A DNA stretch of 64,000 nucleotides from Trissonchulus latispiculum (taxonomy: Eukaryota > Nematoda > Enoplea > Enoplida > Ironidae), in contig JASAND010000850.1 in NCBI GenBank assembly GCA_030248195.1, positions 39,946 through 103,945 of the forward strand. Direction: 5' to 3'. The notes under the pieces are model-generated. The model saw only the letters and a program-made list of their open reading frames with translations, had not been told where the DNA came from and did no database searches. The translations under genes were made by a program, and so were the position numbers. Numbering within the stretch: the stretch's first letter is position 1; the number at the start of each line of letters is the position of its first letter. Positions 44,577 to 54,582 of the stretch are shown here, in pieces.

Positions 44577-44758
44577 AGTATAACATCGCTGATTTTGAAA
44601 TTCACCATGGAATTATTCGTCATGTCCGAGAGACCGATGAATTAGTAATTGAAGTAGCTCTATTTATTGACAACGAACTCGTTAAACGTTACCAGCGAAA
44701 GCACCCTAACAATGCAATTGATGAACTGAAGAAATTTGCAGTTGCAGTGTTCAGTAAT
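44577..44758 (+). CDS. ADAMTS metalloprotease, start of catalytic domain
   Basis: The exon starts after GGATTTTCCAG and ends at AAT|GTAAGC. It reads RETDELVIEVALFIDNELVK, then HPNNAIDELKKFAVAVFSN. The family pattern at the start of the reprolysin domain (V-E-x-x-V/L-x-x-D, then helix A) is clear. The frame ends at phase 0 and the next exon continues it. A longer ORF reads on into the intron, where there are short tandem ACCAACACC repeats; that extension is not coding. Confidence 0.72.
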
Positions 44759-45472
44759 GTAAGCACTAATATTACTAAAACAAAACAATATTTTGCAGCT
44801 TTAATTTGCTTTAATTTGCTTTGCAGCACTGTTTTCTCTTTCTCCTTGATTACTGCTTCTTTGCGATATCAACACCAAACCAACACCTACACCAACACCA
44901 ACTACAAATGTCACTTTGTCACCACTACTACTTTGTATTATTTTTATCCTACCAGGTCCATTACCCTACAAATGTGGATAACCCATTTTTCAATAAGAGT
45001 GTGTTGTTGTCCTTTCACATGCTGAAACCAATTGAGGAATTTTAAATAGGTTTTTCTTTACTGCCTAGGCTCTCAGCAAGCAGTCTGCCTGCACAGTATG
45101 CCGTTTGTTTTGGCTAGAAGAGTGGCAGGCACCAGAATGAACATTTACTTTTTATAACGATTGGTCTGTTTCCATCGGTTAGGCCAGTAGAAATCGTAAA
45201 CGCCTCGGAGTGGTGAAAGAAATAACTTGCTCAAAATTGCCGCATGCTTAGTAAGAACAATGTTTGCATGACAGCACTCAATATTGTATGTAGGCGGTCC
45301 CAACACAGTTGTACCAGACTCGTACATACATACCTATTTGTATCAATTGAGTTTATTGCTTCAGATGAAAGATAAGGTTCAGTCGAGAACTCAAGTTCGC
45401 TTAGAACATAATTTTTGCCAAAATACACAACTATTTCAATTTTTGTTGAATGAAAGCTGACAATTGTTTCAG

Positions 45473-45556
45473 ATTCAAATACTGTTTTTCCATAGAAGCT
45501 TGGGGAAGAGACTTAATCTAAAAATTGTTCGGTTGGAACTTTTCATGGAACAACCT
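45473..45556 (+). CDS. ADAMTS metalloprotease, catalytic-domain exon
   Basis: This 28-codon exon between TTGTTTCAG and GTAAGT reads IQILFFHRSLGKRLNLKIV, then RLELFMEQP. It matches the conserved strand I/V-x-x-I-x-x-x-P/R-S-L-G-x-x-I-x-I-x-V-V-R-L of ADAMTS catalytic domains. It is phase 0 at both ends. The next exon (56,080) also starts at phase 0, although a 8.9-kb element has landed in the intron between them. Confidence 0.75.
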
Positions 45557-45656
45557 GTAAGTTATTCATATTTCATTTATAAATTTTTACATGCCGCGAG
45601 AATAATTATATACTATTGTTTTGATATTTGAGACTGTGAGTGATCTCAAGAACAAT

Positions 45657-46519
45657 TGTAAAGATTTGGCCCCAGAGACTGGATAGATGGCGACCAAAAC
45701 CCTTTACTGGGGTGCTGTGCGCTTTAGGCTGGACACGCAACCTGGACTGGAGATCCAGGCCGACCTCGACAAGCCTCGCCAATTAGGAATAAGACATAAA
45801 AGGGGAAACCTAAACTCACTCCCACTAAGTTACCCCAATCCTAAACCCTAAAATCCCTACTTACCGAGCTAAACGAATCTAAACTTAGCTAAAATACACT
45901 AGGCCAAGTGGCCGTGCTACAATATTTACTATAATAGAGGGGGAGGGTTACAGTTGACCAAGATCTTTTATACTTACAGTTTGATTCCAAGAGCAGGCGG
46001 AGAAATACAAATAATGGCAATTGAATGGATCATAAGATACAGAATATAAAATATACGAAGCCCCGATAGCCAAATACTTGGGTGTTCCCCCCCAACCCTT
46101 ACCAAGAGGTTGGGGTGTTTTTACTTTCCTGGTCCGGGGTTCAAAGGGCAGGGAACCGAAAACGCGAAAAAGAAAACATGAAGTGAGATGAAATGGGGCC
46201 AAAAGGGCGTAAGAGAAACCGACTGTTGGCTCAAGCGCAAAACCAAGCTGTTGGGCTTTGAGGCAATGGGAACGGGATCCGGGCCATCCTGACCCCAATT
46301 TTGAAATTTTTGAAAAGTTTTTTGGGCGTTGGTATGGGTGGGTGGTGTATCTTTGTGTAAAATATCATAAAGAAAAAAAATTAAATATGGGCAATTTATG
46401 AACTATCGGGGGCGAATTTTCAAAAACTAGATAATAAGTTCGGGCTAATTTTGTTGAATGGAGAGTCTTTTTAAATAATGATAAAATATGACAGTAGGGC
46501 ATCACCGCCCTACTGTACA
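45657..46519 (-). repeat. Terminal direct repeat (left copy, 863 bp)
   Basis: The outer 400 bases and last 100 bases are almost identical to the copy at 53,687-54,582. The middle (about 46,080-46,440) differs in a peculiar way, with many changes that extend G or T runs. Confidence 0.8.
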
Positions 46520-48141
46520 AGTCCCCGGGGGTCCGCGAGGGCCCGGGGGGGGACCGGCGGAAACCCAAAATGAAAGAGAAATAAAAAAGAAAACGGAATG
46601 CGGCAGGACAAAAGAAAAAAAAAACAAGTAAGAAAATAGAAAAAATGCCAGTGAGAAATGAGTAGTCAAAACAAGTAGTAGAAATGTGAATAGAAAAAAG
46701 AAATTTGTGAGGCAATGCAGGTATGGAACCATCCCCGGATCCAACCACAAGGCGCTTGGACTAAGGTCAACCACGGGCGGAGCGCCGGAGGACCGTCAGC
46801 TATGTAAGCAGCTGGAATTAGAGCGAAAAAATATTTTAGCAATTGAAAGAACCGGATAGTCTGCCATTGCGCGGCATAGCGAGATCACCCTGAGACAGGG
46901 GAGCGCTCGCCTCACGACATCGAATCACCTCGATGGTGGGCACAGACTCACGAAGAGACTACGATGCCGTTACAGTGCTCATGGCTACACAACTATCAGA
47001 TGGTGGGGGGGCATATGCCGCCCCCTCCCGTTTTGTGGGTGTTGTTTTTGGGGGGGGGGTTGGTGGGGCCACCACCATTTGCGCCCGCAAAAGTAGAATT
47101 TTAAGTTAAGTTGTGGTGACCGTACTAAAGGGAATTAAGTAGGGACCTTTTCGTCCATCCCCGGACGCCTCACTGAACGAGTAGCAAGAAATTTGGAACG
47201 ACTAGAAAAATTTAGGTTAGCTTTTAGGTTACTTTTTGGGACTTTTTTTGGAAATTTTTTCACAAATACACAAGAACAAATACAAGGTACATAGTATATA
47301 TACATAAGACACAGAAATCACCCGTTTTTATTATGGCTAGACTTTTTAGGAGGGACTAGGTTAGGTAGAATTTACTCAAGTTAAAAGGTTAGATGAGATT
47401 TGAATCTATTTAAAATATTAGAATTAAAATAAGGAATCTAGAGTTTAGATAAGAATGCGTAGAAAGGTAAAATTTTAGTAGTTAGAGAGATCGTTTTAAA
47501 AGATAAGTAATTAAAATTAAATCGTTTTGAGATAAAAGATAAAGCTTTGGTAGAAATTATTAAAGTAAAATATTATGACTAAAAAATGACTAAAAAACAC
47601 GAAAATACCAGTTTCATACATAATATACATACTGACACCTAACGTCTCTATCGTATCCAAGCTTGTTCTTCGGTGTCTTCTTTCTTCTGGGAATGGATTA
47701 AAGTCACAGATCGGGAGGTAGATCACAGTTTATGGTGGCAGTCATAATAGGGAATGGCATAATTGAGCAAGGTAAAGTCCAGGTTGAGGTAGAGTCAATA
47801 TTGAGAATCTTAGTAGAGAATCATAATATAGGATCATAATATAGTCACTGTAGAGTAGTCATGGATCATAGGATCAGGAGGGAAGGATATGGTTGTTAGG
47901 GACTGGTAGGTACCAACCAATGATTGGGGCAACATCCGCCGTTGCTTCTTCATTGAGGTACTGTTGAGTCGTCGTCACCGCCGATGTTGAGGCTATGAGG
48001 TTCATCCGTCGTAGATTTTTACCATAGGAAGGAGCCAGCTGGTCAACAAAACATCACCGTTCTGGACCTTTATCCTACCCATCACCGGGCAGGCCCAACC
48101 CATCACCGGGCGGGAGGGGAGAGTACTAGGCTTCGCCATGC
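46520..48141 (-). other. Trailer of the 8.9-kb element
   Basis: This is non-coding sequence downstream of ORF2. It holds GC-rich and homopolymer-rich patches (46,520-46,640; 46,990-47,090), a tRNA-like B-box word (GGTTCCATACC, minus strand, about 46,720) and AT-rich DNA. Short imperfect repeats of AGGATCATAATATAG lie near 47,825-47,870, and a doubled CCCATCACCGGGC is at 48,077-48,110. Confidence 0.5.
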
Positions 48142-48150
48142 CTAGTACTC
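48121..48150 (-). promoter_or_regulatory. Perfect hairpin enclosing the ORF2 stop codon
   Basis: GAGTACTAGGC (48,121-48,131) and GCCTAGTACTC (48,140-48,150) form an 11-bp perfect stem with an 8-base loop. The TAG stop of ORF2 lies within the 5' arm of the RNA stem. It could affect termination, readthrough or RNA 3'-end stability; the function is inferred only. Confidence 0.6.
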
Positions 48151-51100
48151 GTTGAAGACGGGGCTGTGCTTATCCAGAGACAGCCGCTGATGGGCCTTCT
48201 CTGGATGCGCCGGGTCATAGAGCATAGGCCCAGCGCAAGGGCAGTACGTGTTATCCTCCTGGCCGGGAGGTTCCAGGCCTTCGATGTATACGCCTGTTCT
48301 ATTGACCGGGAGGCGCAATCCCGCCGCTCTCATGCGTCTCGGCGGATCTACGATGCCGAAGAAAGGCGGACATAACCCGTCCGTCTGGTAGTGATGGACG
48401 GCATTCTCCATGCGCATCCGAATCACTTCCAAGAAGTCCGCATGCTCCTGTGGACTTAGGCGGGTCTTAGTCTTCCAGTCCGCGAAGAAATCTTGCGGAC
48501 CGCCTTGGGTGAACCATAGGAGCAACTCCGTCCACAGGTTACCCGCGATACTATGACCCTGAAAGATCTTTTGCAGTGAATACAAGTCAGGGTACTGCTG
48601 GGGCGGAACCTGCGCCAGCGAAGCGGGAGGCAGCCCTTGGAACGAGGGCATAGCGGGTTTAAAGCCCCAGAACTCCTCGCCAGTTGCCTCCGCAAACAGG
48701 CATAGGATGTTATCCAGTAGAAATGCACGCAGTGCTGGTGACTGGTAGAAATAGTCCCAAAGCACGCGATATAGCGTCCGTACATTGTGACCGGCCTTCC
48801 AGCCATTATGCCATGGCGAGTCCGGGGGATCACGCAAGCGTCTGGTGACTTCCACCTTTAGGACGCGACCGGGAGTATTACCATGATGGTTAATGTACCT
48901 CTTGACGTCAGATCTCTTATAGTAGTGCGACTTGCGGAATTGGTACCCATGTTCCGGGTCCGGGAACCGCAGGGTCCCATGCTGCCGTAGGGTGAGTCCA
49001 CCCGGTACGGGATGCATGAAAGAGACCTCAAAGCCTTCTCCCTTATAGGGGAAGACAAAGTCCGTTTCGGAGACGTCGACTATCCCGTCGAGTCCAGGCT
49101 GGTACCAGTTAGCATACGCACATCGGACCGCCTCACCTCTGTTGATCGTGTCAGCAGCGGCGTAATATACATCCTTGTACGCCCTATAGCCGGGCCGAGA
49201 GAAAAGATGTTCGTAGGGGGTGAGCTCCGGAAGGATGCGTCCCATCACTTGAGCATGGGCCAACTCACGAGTGGAGGCATACTCGGTAATGAAAAAATAA
49301 GGTTCCGAGTCCTCCGTTGGCGGCTTATTAATGGCAATAAAGTGCCATGTAGCCGAACAAGTTTTTGGCCCACGCGCAAGCGGTTTACCACCTTCCGTGG
49401 AAGGCTCATTGTCCTCGATCCGGACATATGGAGCCCACTGTGGGAATTTCTGCTGGAGCAAAGCACGGATCTGTGCGATGTCCATTAGTGTGACCGTGAC
49501 TGCCCGTTCGCTCAATGGAGTGAACCAATCCGCAATAACCTTGCGGGTGGCAGTCAAAGCCGGGTGAGGGGCATTCCTACCCGGAATAGCCGGAATTTCA
49601 CTGCATTCCCATTCGTTCCAGAAGTTCTTGTAGTAGACGCAGGGCTCCCTTTTTACCGGGACGCCTGCTACCTCGTCCGGCAAGGGCACGGACAGAGTAA
49701 AACGCGGATATTGCGCGTCCATGCTACCCTGCAAAGCGAAAATCCCAGTCTGATTTTCCTTTGCCAAGACATATTGTTCATAGAGTAGCTCACGGAACGA
49801 AGGGAAGTTAGCCGCAGTCCGGGCTTCTTCCAAGGCGCGTACCTGGTCCCCATTCACCGGGACTGTAGGGACGGGTGCCATAGCTACCGCCTTTCGCTTT
49901 TTCTTGGACCGGGTGCGAGACCGAGATTTATGTGCCCCAGTCAAGGGCTTCGGCTCCTCCTTTGGTGGATAGCCAGTACGGTCTGTGGAGAGGCTATGCC
50001 GCCTCTTATCACCGGGGACTGCACCTTGTGCTGACCCAGCAGGTGGTGCGTCGCGCGAACTAGACTCCGTTCGCTGCGTGGATGGTCCCGCCTGACGGTA
50101 CTGGGCTGTAAGTCGCGCCTTCTGCCACAGGGCAGAAGCAGGCGACTGATATGGGCGTGGCTGTGCCTGCCCCGTAGGCCGCGGAGGCAACGTACCAAAA
50201 CCTGTACCCGGTTGAGGTGGACGTTGTGGAGCCGTATATGCCGCGGCTCCAGCCTGAAACGGGCCAGAACGAGCGCCAGCCCCTACAACCGGTCCCGAGG
50301 GTGCCTGAGCCAACGTGTCCATTGGTTCCAAGGCAGCCTCCGGTTGTGGAGTCGCGCGAGAAAGAGACGTGTCCCGTGACGAGGACGAGGAAGTAGTCCG
50401 TCTTAGGTCTACTCCTTGTATAGACCCAAAACGAGGTGCAGTCGGAAAAACCGGGAATGGTCCAGGCGCAGGAGAAGCAGGCCGGATCGTCAATGGGCGA
50501 TATACAGGTGCCCAACTACCCTGCTGTTGGCTCACGGGTATAGCAGGAAAAGACCGGATGGCCGCCGTAAGTCTACTTCCGACTATGTGGCTGGCCGACA
50601 CCGGAAAACTTAACCCGCCGTACCGAGGAACCATCCATAATAGGCCCCGAGCCAATAATGTTGGACCGGGGTCTCGTCGGAAGACCATCAAATCCGACTG
50701 CAAGCGCCGGGCTGATTCCAGCGTCTGGGGATCTAGGTCAACAGGCATAGATATCCGGCTGAAGTACTCATCACCGGGTACCAGCGCATTAACTGACACG
50801 ATTACGTGCAACGGATGCATTTGGATGCTACCTTGTGCATCTTTCCAGAACATAACCTGTGCCCACCAGGGTAAGCCAGGTGTTAGCTCGGTGAGAACCT
50901 GCCAATGAACAGGGCCGAACTGCCGGATCGACTCGAGATAGGCCGTCGGGTCGAAACCAGGAGCTGCCCGGTCTAGGGCAGGGCCTACCACATAGATGCG
51001 CACCGCATCACCCTGTTGAAGGGGGTCCCAAGCATGGGCCGCGTCCATAACCTGGACATGGTTTTCCCGGACATACCGTCTGGGTTGCCCTTCTTGTTGC

Positions 51101-52161
51101 ATATCCGCAGGTAACAATGCTGGTTCCTGATAGTACATAGCAGCCGGCACAAATCTATGCCGGGATGGGCCAGCATGACCAGCCACTTCAGGGTGGAGCA
51201 AGAACCGCAGAAATTGCTCCAGCATAGGTAAGGCAATATCGGGCACACCCTCATATACCGAGGTGTTTAGGCCCAGACGCTGCAGCTCCGCATGCGTCGG
51301 CAAGGCCACCTGGTCCGGTTGTATGACCAGTGGTGCTGGGGGTGGGATGTTATACTGTTTAGGGTCAGGAAAAGTAGGAAAGACTAGCGAAGCTAGACTT
51401 GGTTGCTGGCCAACTACGGCTTCGACCGCTTGGCCTATAGCAGCAGCAGCAGCCTCATGTGACAAACCCGTCGGAGGCCTTGAGGATGGACCAGGCTGCT
51501 GGTCCTCCTCCTTCTTAGGCGGAGGCATCCACTGCTTGACAGGTACTGTGACCACCGAAGACGTCGATGGTTCCGACGCCGCACTTACTTGGGATGCCGT
51601 ACGCTTAGCAGGCGTCGGCGGTTTAGGTGGCGGTGGGGGCGGAAGCTCCTGCTGCGACGCACCCGCTCCGGATGGCGCTGGGTCAGGGGCGGACACCAGC
51701 AGCTCCGCTGGGTCCATCCAAGACTTAATAGTTGGCCGAGTCGTAGGCGGGACTGGCTTTGGCGCCGGAGCCTGTACCGGCTTAGGCGCAGCCGCCGCAG
51801 GTTTCGGCGCTGGTTTTAGGCGGTGCACTCTGACGACGAGGAGCTCCACCGCGTGGGGAAGTACCACGGCCTCTGCCGCGACCACTTGTACCGCTAACTT
51901 GGTTACCGGCGTGGTTTGTGGGACTCTGACTAGGCGGGCCAGTGGGTTGACCCAAGGTACCACCTTATTATCCGGTGGTGGCATGGGGTCAGTGCCCGCA
52001 TCCACCATTTCCTTAGCCGGAAGAGGTGCCTTCGGCTCTGATTTAAATGGTGGTCTGACAGGGCCACCAGGTGGGGGAGTCAGCTGTAAATGAGCTGAGC
52101 TCCGGTAGCTGCGAGCAGGAGACGGCTTAGGCTCCTGCTGTGGGGGGGTCCCTGCTAGCAC
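48142..52161 (-). CDS. ORF2: 1,339-codon protein of unknown family
   Basis: The product starts with about 215 Pro/Ala-rich residues (KPAPKPAAAAPKPVQAPAPK). A folded-looking region follows at about 225-560 (FPTFPDPKQYNIPPPAPLVI; PWWAQVMFWKDAQG). A second disordered linker ends in a basic cluster (KSRSRTRSKKKRK), possibly a nuclear or nucleic-acid-binding signal. A second folded region spans about 760-1,339, rich in Trp and Tyr (VYYKNFWNEWECSE; RVLWDYFYQSPALRAFLLDN; GNLWTELLLWFTQGG). I recognise no enzyme motif. There is no ATG at the start: the frame opens directly after a TAG, and the first internal Met is about residue 51. Expression may therefore need frameshifting or readthrough from ORF1, or the true start is internal. 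Base composition and codon choice (GCC, CCG, CGG) are far more GC-rich than the host exons. A frame this long is unlikely to be maintained by chance. Confidence 0.75.
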   Translation of the reverse strand: MLAGTPPQQEPKPSPARSYRSSAHLQLTPPPGGPVRPPFKSEPKAPLPAKEMVDAGTDPMPPPDNKVVPWVNPLARLVRVPQTTPVTKLAVQVVAAEAVVLPHAVELLVVRVHRLKPAPKPAAAAPKPVQAPAPKPVPPTTRPTIKSWMDPAELLVSAPDPAPSGAGASQQELPPPPPPKPPTPAKRTASQVSAASEPSTSSVVTVPVKQWMPPPKKEEDQQPGPSSRPPTGLSHEAAAAAIGQAVEAVVGQQPSLASLVFPTFPDPKQYNIPPPAPLVIQPDQVALPTHAELQRLGLNTSVYEGVPDIALPMLEQFLRFLLHPEVAGHAGPSRHRFVPAAMYYQEPALLPADMQQEGQPRRYVRENHVQVMDAAHAWDPLQQGDAVRIYVVGPALDRAAPGFDPTAYLESIRQFGPVHWQVLTELTPGLPWWAQVMFWKDAQGSIQMHPLHVIVSVNALVPGDEYFSRISMPVDLDPQTLESARRLQSDLMVFRRDPGPTLLARGLLWMVPRYGGLSFPVSASHIVGSRLTAAIRSFPAIPVSQQQGSWAPVYRPLTIRPASPAPGPFPVFPTAPRFGSIQGVDLRRTTSSSSSRDTSLSRATPQPEAALEPMDTLAQAPSGPVVGAGARSGPFQAGAAAYTAPQRPPQPGTGFGTLPPRPTGQAQPRPYQSPASALWQKARLTAQYRQAGPSTQRTESSSRDAPPAGSAQGAVPGDKRRHSLSTDRTGYPPKEEPKPLTGAHKSRSRTRSKKKRKAVAMAPVPTVPVNGDQVRALEEARTAANFPSFRELLYEQYVLAKENQTGIFALQGSMDAQYPRFTLSVPLPDEVAGVPVKREPCVYYKNFWNEWECSEIPAIPGRNAPHPALTATRKVIADWFTPLSERAVTVTLMDIAQIRALLQQKFPQWAPYVRIEDNEPSTEGGKPLARGPKTCSATWHFIAINKPPTEDSEPYFFITEYASTRELAHAQVMGRILPELTPYEHLFSRPGYRAYKDVYYAAADTINRGEAVRCAYANWYQPGLDGIVDVSETDFVFPYKGEGFEVSFMHPVPGGLTLRQHGTLRFPDPEHGYQFRKSHYYKRSDVKRYINHHGNTPGRVLKVEVTRRLRDPPDSPWHNGWKAGHNVRTLYRVLWDYFYQSPALRAFLLDNILCLFAEATGEEFWGFKPAMPSFQGLPPASLAQVPPQQYPDLYSLQKIFQGHSIAGNLWTELLLWFTQGGPQDFFADWKTKTRLSPQEHADFLEVIRMRMENAVHHYQTDGLCPPFFGIVDPPRRMRAAGLRLPVNRTGVYIEGLEPPGQEDNTYCPCAGPMLYDPAHPEKAHQRLSLDKHSPVFNEY

Positions 52162-52218
52162 CTAGCTGGGTACCTTCTTCGTCGTCCCACACATAAGGCT
52201 CGTCATTCTGGTCCCGAA

Positions 52219-52968
52219 TCAGCGGAGCTGTGTCCGGCTCTGAATTACGCCGCGGGGCTCAGGCCCCGCAGGAGGTCTTGCCTGGCCAGACCGACCCGGC
52301 AGGCCGTATGCGCACAACCGCAAGGCCGACACCAGATCCGGTGTGAGGCCAGGAATTGAGCCCTGTGCCGACTCCGGCACCGGTGGGGGCGCATGCGACC
52401 TAGGTGGAGGGAAAAACCCCCTCTGGTGGAGGTAGGCCTGTTCCTCTGCATGCCGGCGGCCCGCCAGCAAAATTGCAGCATCTTCACCAGGTGCCGCAGA
52501 TCGTAGGGGTGGTAGGCCCAACCATTTCTGTTGGGCCGGCGTCAAGGGGGGGTACCGCCGGTACTGGCAGTAAAAGTCAAGAATCCTTGACTTTTCCGCC
52601 TGGCTGACCGAAGCGCCCGCTTCGTCCGGTGTGGGCTCACGTGGCGGTAAATACCCATACCGCTCAACGTGGGTCCGATTTCCGTCCATAAGCTGGCCCA
52701 ACTCATCAGCCCGATGAGTAAAATCGGTCCGCCAGGCTCCGTCGGACGACTGGGCGGAAGACCGCCCCGGGTTTTCAGAGCCAGGCGGGTTGGCCACTGC
52801 CCCCGCTTGAGGTGTAGATTCCTCTATAACCGAGGAATCCGCCGGATCAGCTCCCAGATCCGGGTTTGGAGGCTGCTCGCCCCCATCTGCAGGGACATTT
52901 GCCTGGGCGGAGGACTCAGAGGTTCCTGGGTCCTCCCTTTGAGCAGCCAGCTGGTTTCTAGTTAACAT
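52219..52968 (-). CDS. ORF1: 249-codon acidic, proline-rich protein of unknown family
   Basis: The ATG at 52,968 starts a frame with an acidic Ser/Pro/Gly-rich N-terminal half and a short folded-looking segment (EKSRILDFYCQYRRYPPLTP, then AQQKWLGLPPL). A Pro/Arg-rich end follows (RSGQARPPAGPEPRG). No zinc knuckle or capsid signature is visible. It precedes ORF2 by 57 bases in another frame, a layout like Gag before Pol, but neither protein can be assigned. Several perfect hairpins lie in its coding sequence (52,572-52,581 with 52,586-52,595; about 52,816-52,838; GCGGGGC with GCCCCGC near 52,251-52,270). Confidence 0.7.
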   Translation of the reverse strand: MLTRNQLAAQREDPGTSESSAQANVPADGGEQPPNPDLGADPADSSVIEESTPQAGAVANPPGSENPGRSSAQSSDGAWRTDFTHRADELGQLMDGNRTHVERYGYLPPREPTPDEAGASVSQAEKSRILDFYCQYRRYPPLTPAQQKWLGLPPLRSAAPGEDAAILLAGRRHAEEQAYLHQRGFFPPPRSHAPPPVPESAQGSIPGLTPDLVSALRLCAYGLPGRSGQARPPAGPEPRGVIQSRTQLR

Positions 52969-53686
52969 TTTTCGCCTAACCTAACTACGTATGAAACTGG
53001 TGTATATTAGTACGTACGTGAGATCTAGTATGAGAAAAATTACCTAAAAACCCAAAATTAGATAAGAAAAAGTGGTAAAAAGTACTGGTTTTGGTTAGAC
53101 TAGTTGACAAAAATACACAAAAACCCCACAGGACAATATACGAGCTGGGTAATATTGGCCACAAAAGGTGCGTATAAACAAGGAATTTAGGAAATACGCA
53201 CTGAAAATGGCCCAAAATATGACAAAAAATTACGTAAAAATTACCGACAAGCAGTCCTAGTTTACGCCAAAAATACGTACGTACCCCTCAAAAAATGACA
53301 GGGGCACGCAGTAAACAGGCCAAAATTTTGACAAAAATACAACAATAGCACAACAAGAACCCCGCAATTACCGGAAAAGAACCCGAGATATGACCAGAAA
53401 CGTGAGAAAAATGAATTAGGACCCTGGACAGAAATTGGAAATTTTACCCCCAAAATTGGCTAAATTTTACACAATATAACAATACAAATACCAAATATCC
53501 CCCAAAAAGTACGTACAGGATTTTTCCTAGCCCGGAAAAATACCTAGTGGGCCTGGATTTTTCTAGCCCCAGAAAAATCGAAAATATTTTCCCTGGTTCC
53601 GGAAAATATTTTCCCCACAAAAATATGCAAAACGTACGTAAAATTTACAAAAATTGGCGAGGTGGAGGCCGAAACTGGCAGCCTAT
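52969..53686 (-). other. Leader of the 8.9-kb element
   Basis: This A-rich (plus strand) non-coding stretch separates the right terminal repeat from ORF1. The word ACGTACGT or GTACGTAC recurs (about 53,011; 53,275-53,283; 53,511; 53,630), as do CCCCAAAA-like words. It could carry promoter or packaging signals; this is not shown. Confidence 0.5.
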
Positions 53687-54582
53687 TGTAAAGATTTGGC
53701 CCCAGAGACTGGATAGATGGCGACCAAAACCCTTTACTGGGGTGCTGTGCGCTTTAGGCTGGACACGCAACCTGGACTGGAGATAGTTTTCCAGGCCGAC
53801 CTCGACAAGCCTCGCCAATTAGGATTAGATCAGATAGCGTGAAACCTAAACTCACTCCCACTAAGTTACCCCAATCCTAAACCCTAAAATCCCTACTTAC
53901 CGAGCTAAACGAATCTAAACTTAGCTAAAATACACTAGGCCAAGTGGCCGTGCTACAATATTTACTATAATAGAGGGGGAGGGTTACAGTTGACCAAGAC
54001 CTTTTATACTTACAGTTTGATTCCAAGAGCAGGCGGAGAAATACAAATAATGGCAATTGAATGGATCATAAGATACAGAATATAAAATATACGAAGCCCC
54101 GATAGCCAAATACTTGGGTGTTCCCCACCCAACCTATCACCAGATTTGGGTGACTTTTACTTGCCTATTCCGGCGTTCAAAGCGCTAGGGAACCCCAAAT
54201 ACGCGATAAAAAAAACAAGAAGTGACATGAAATTTGGGCCAAAAAAGCGTAAAAGAAACCGACCGATTGACTCAAGCGCAAAACTAAGACTGACTGGGCT
54301 TTTAAGACTAATGCGAGAACGTGCAATCACGCGATCACACGTGACATGCCCAGCCAATCAAATTTTGACAGACTTTTGAAATAGACTTTTGGGCGTTGCT
54401 ATGGATATGCATGATGTATCTTTGCAAAAACACTGACAATTATAACATTTCAAATGCAATTTATGAACTATCGGGGCGATTTCAATAAAAACTAGATACA
54501 TAAGTTCGGGCTAATTTTGAATGGAGAGTCTTTTTAAATAATGATAAAATATGACAGTAGGGCATCACCGCCCTACTGTACA
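53687..54582 (-). repeat. Terminal direct repeat (right copy, 896 bp)
   Basis: This is the copy of 45,657-46,519 that would be the 5' repeat for the minus-strand ORFs. It contains a region of self-complementary words (CACGCGATCACACGTGACATG, about 54,328-54,349) missing from the left copy. Confidence 0.8.

Larger units (their letters stand above)
45657..54582 (-). mobile_element. 8.9-kb LTR-like element with two GC-rich ORFs and no recognisable pol
   Basis: Terminal direct repeats (45,657-46,519 and 53,687-54,582) start TGTAAAGATTTGG and end CTACTGTACA. Between them, on the minus strand, are a 0.72-kb leader, ORF1 (52,968-52,219), ORF2 (52,161-48,142) and a 1.6-kb trailer. A four-base ACAA occurs at both outer edges if the ends are set one base outside TG…CA (45,652-45,655 and 54,582-54,585), a possible target duplication. 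No TGG-type primer site or purine tract is clear beside the repeats. Nothing resembles protease, RT, RNase H, integrase, tyrosine recombinase or transposase. It is probably a retroelement-like unit mobilised in trans. It lies antisense in an ADAMTS intron. Confidence 0.75.

Noticed and set aside
46700..46800. Possible tRNA on the minus strand
   Set aside because: GGTTCCATACC resembles a B box, but the stems do not pair; left as a note in the trailer of the 8.9-kb element.
51263..52093. 276-codon plus-strand ORF rich in Gly, Ala and Ser
   Set aside because: It is the antisense shadow of the proline-rich part of ORF2; low-complexity GC-rich coding opens the opposite frame.
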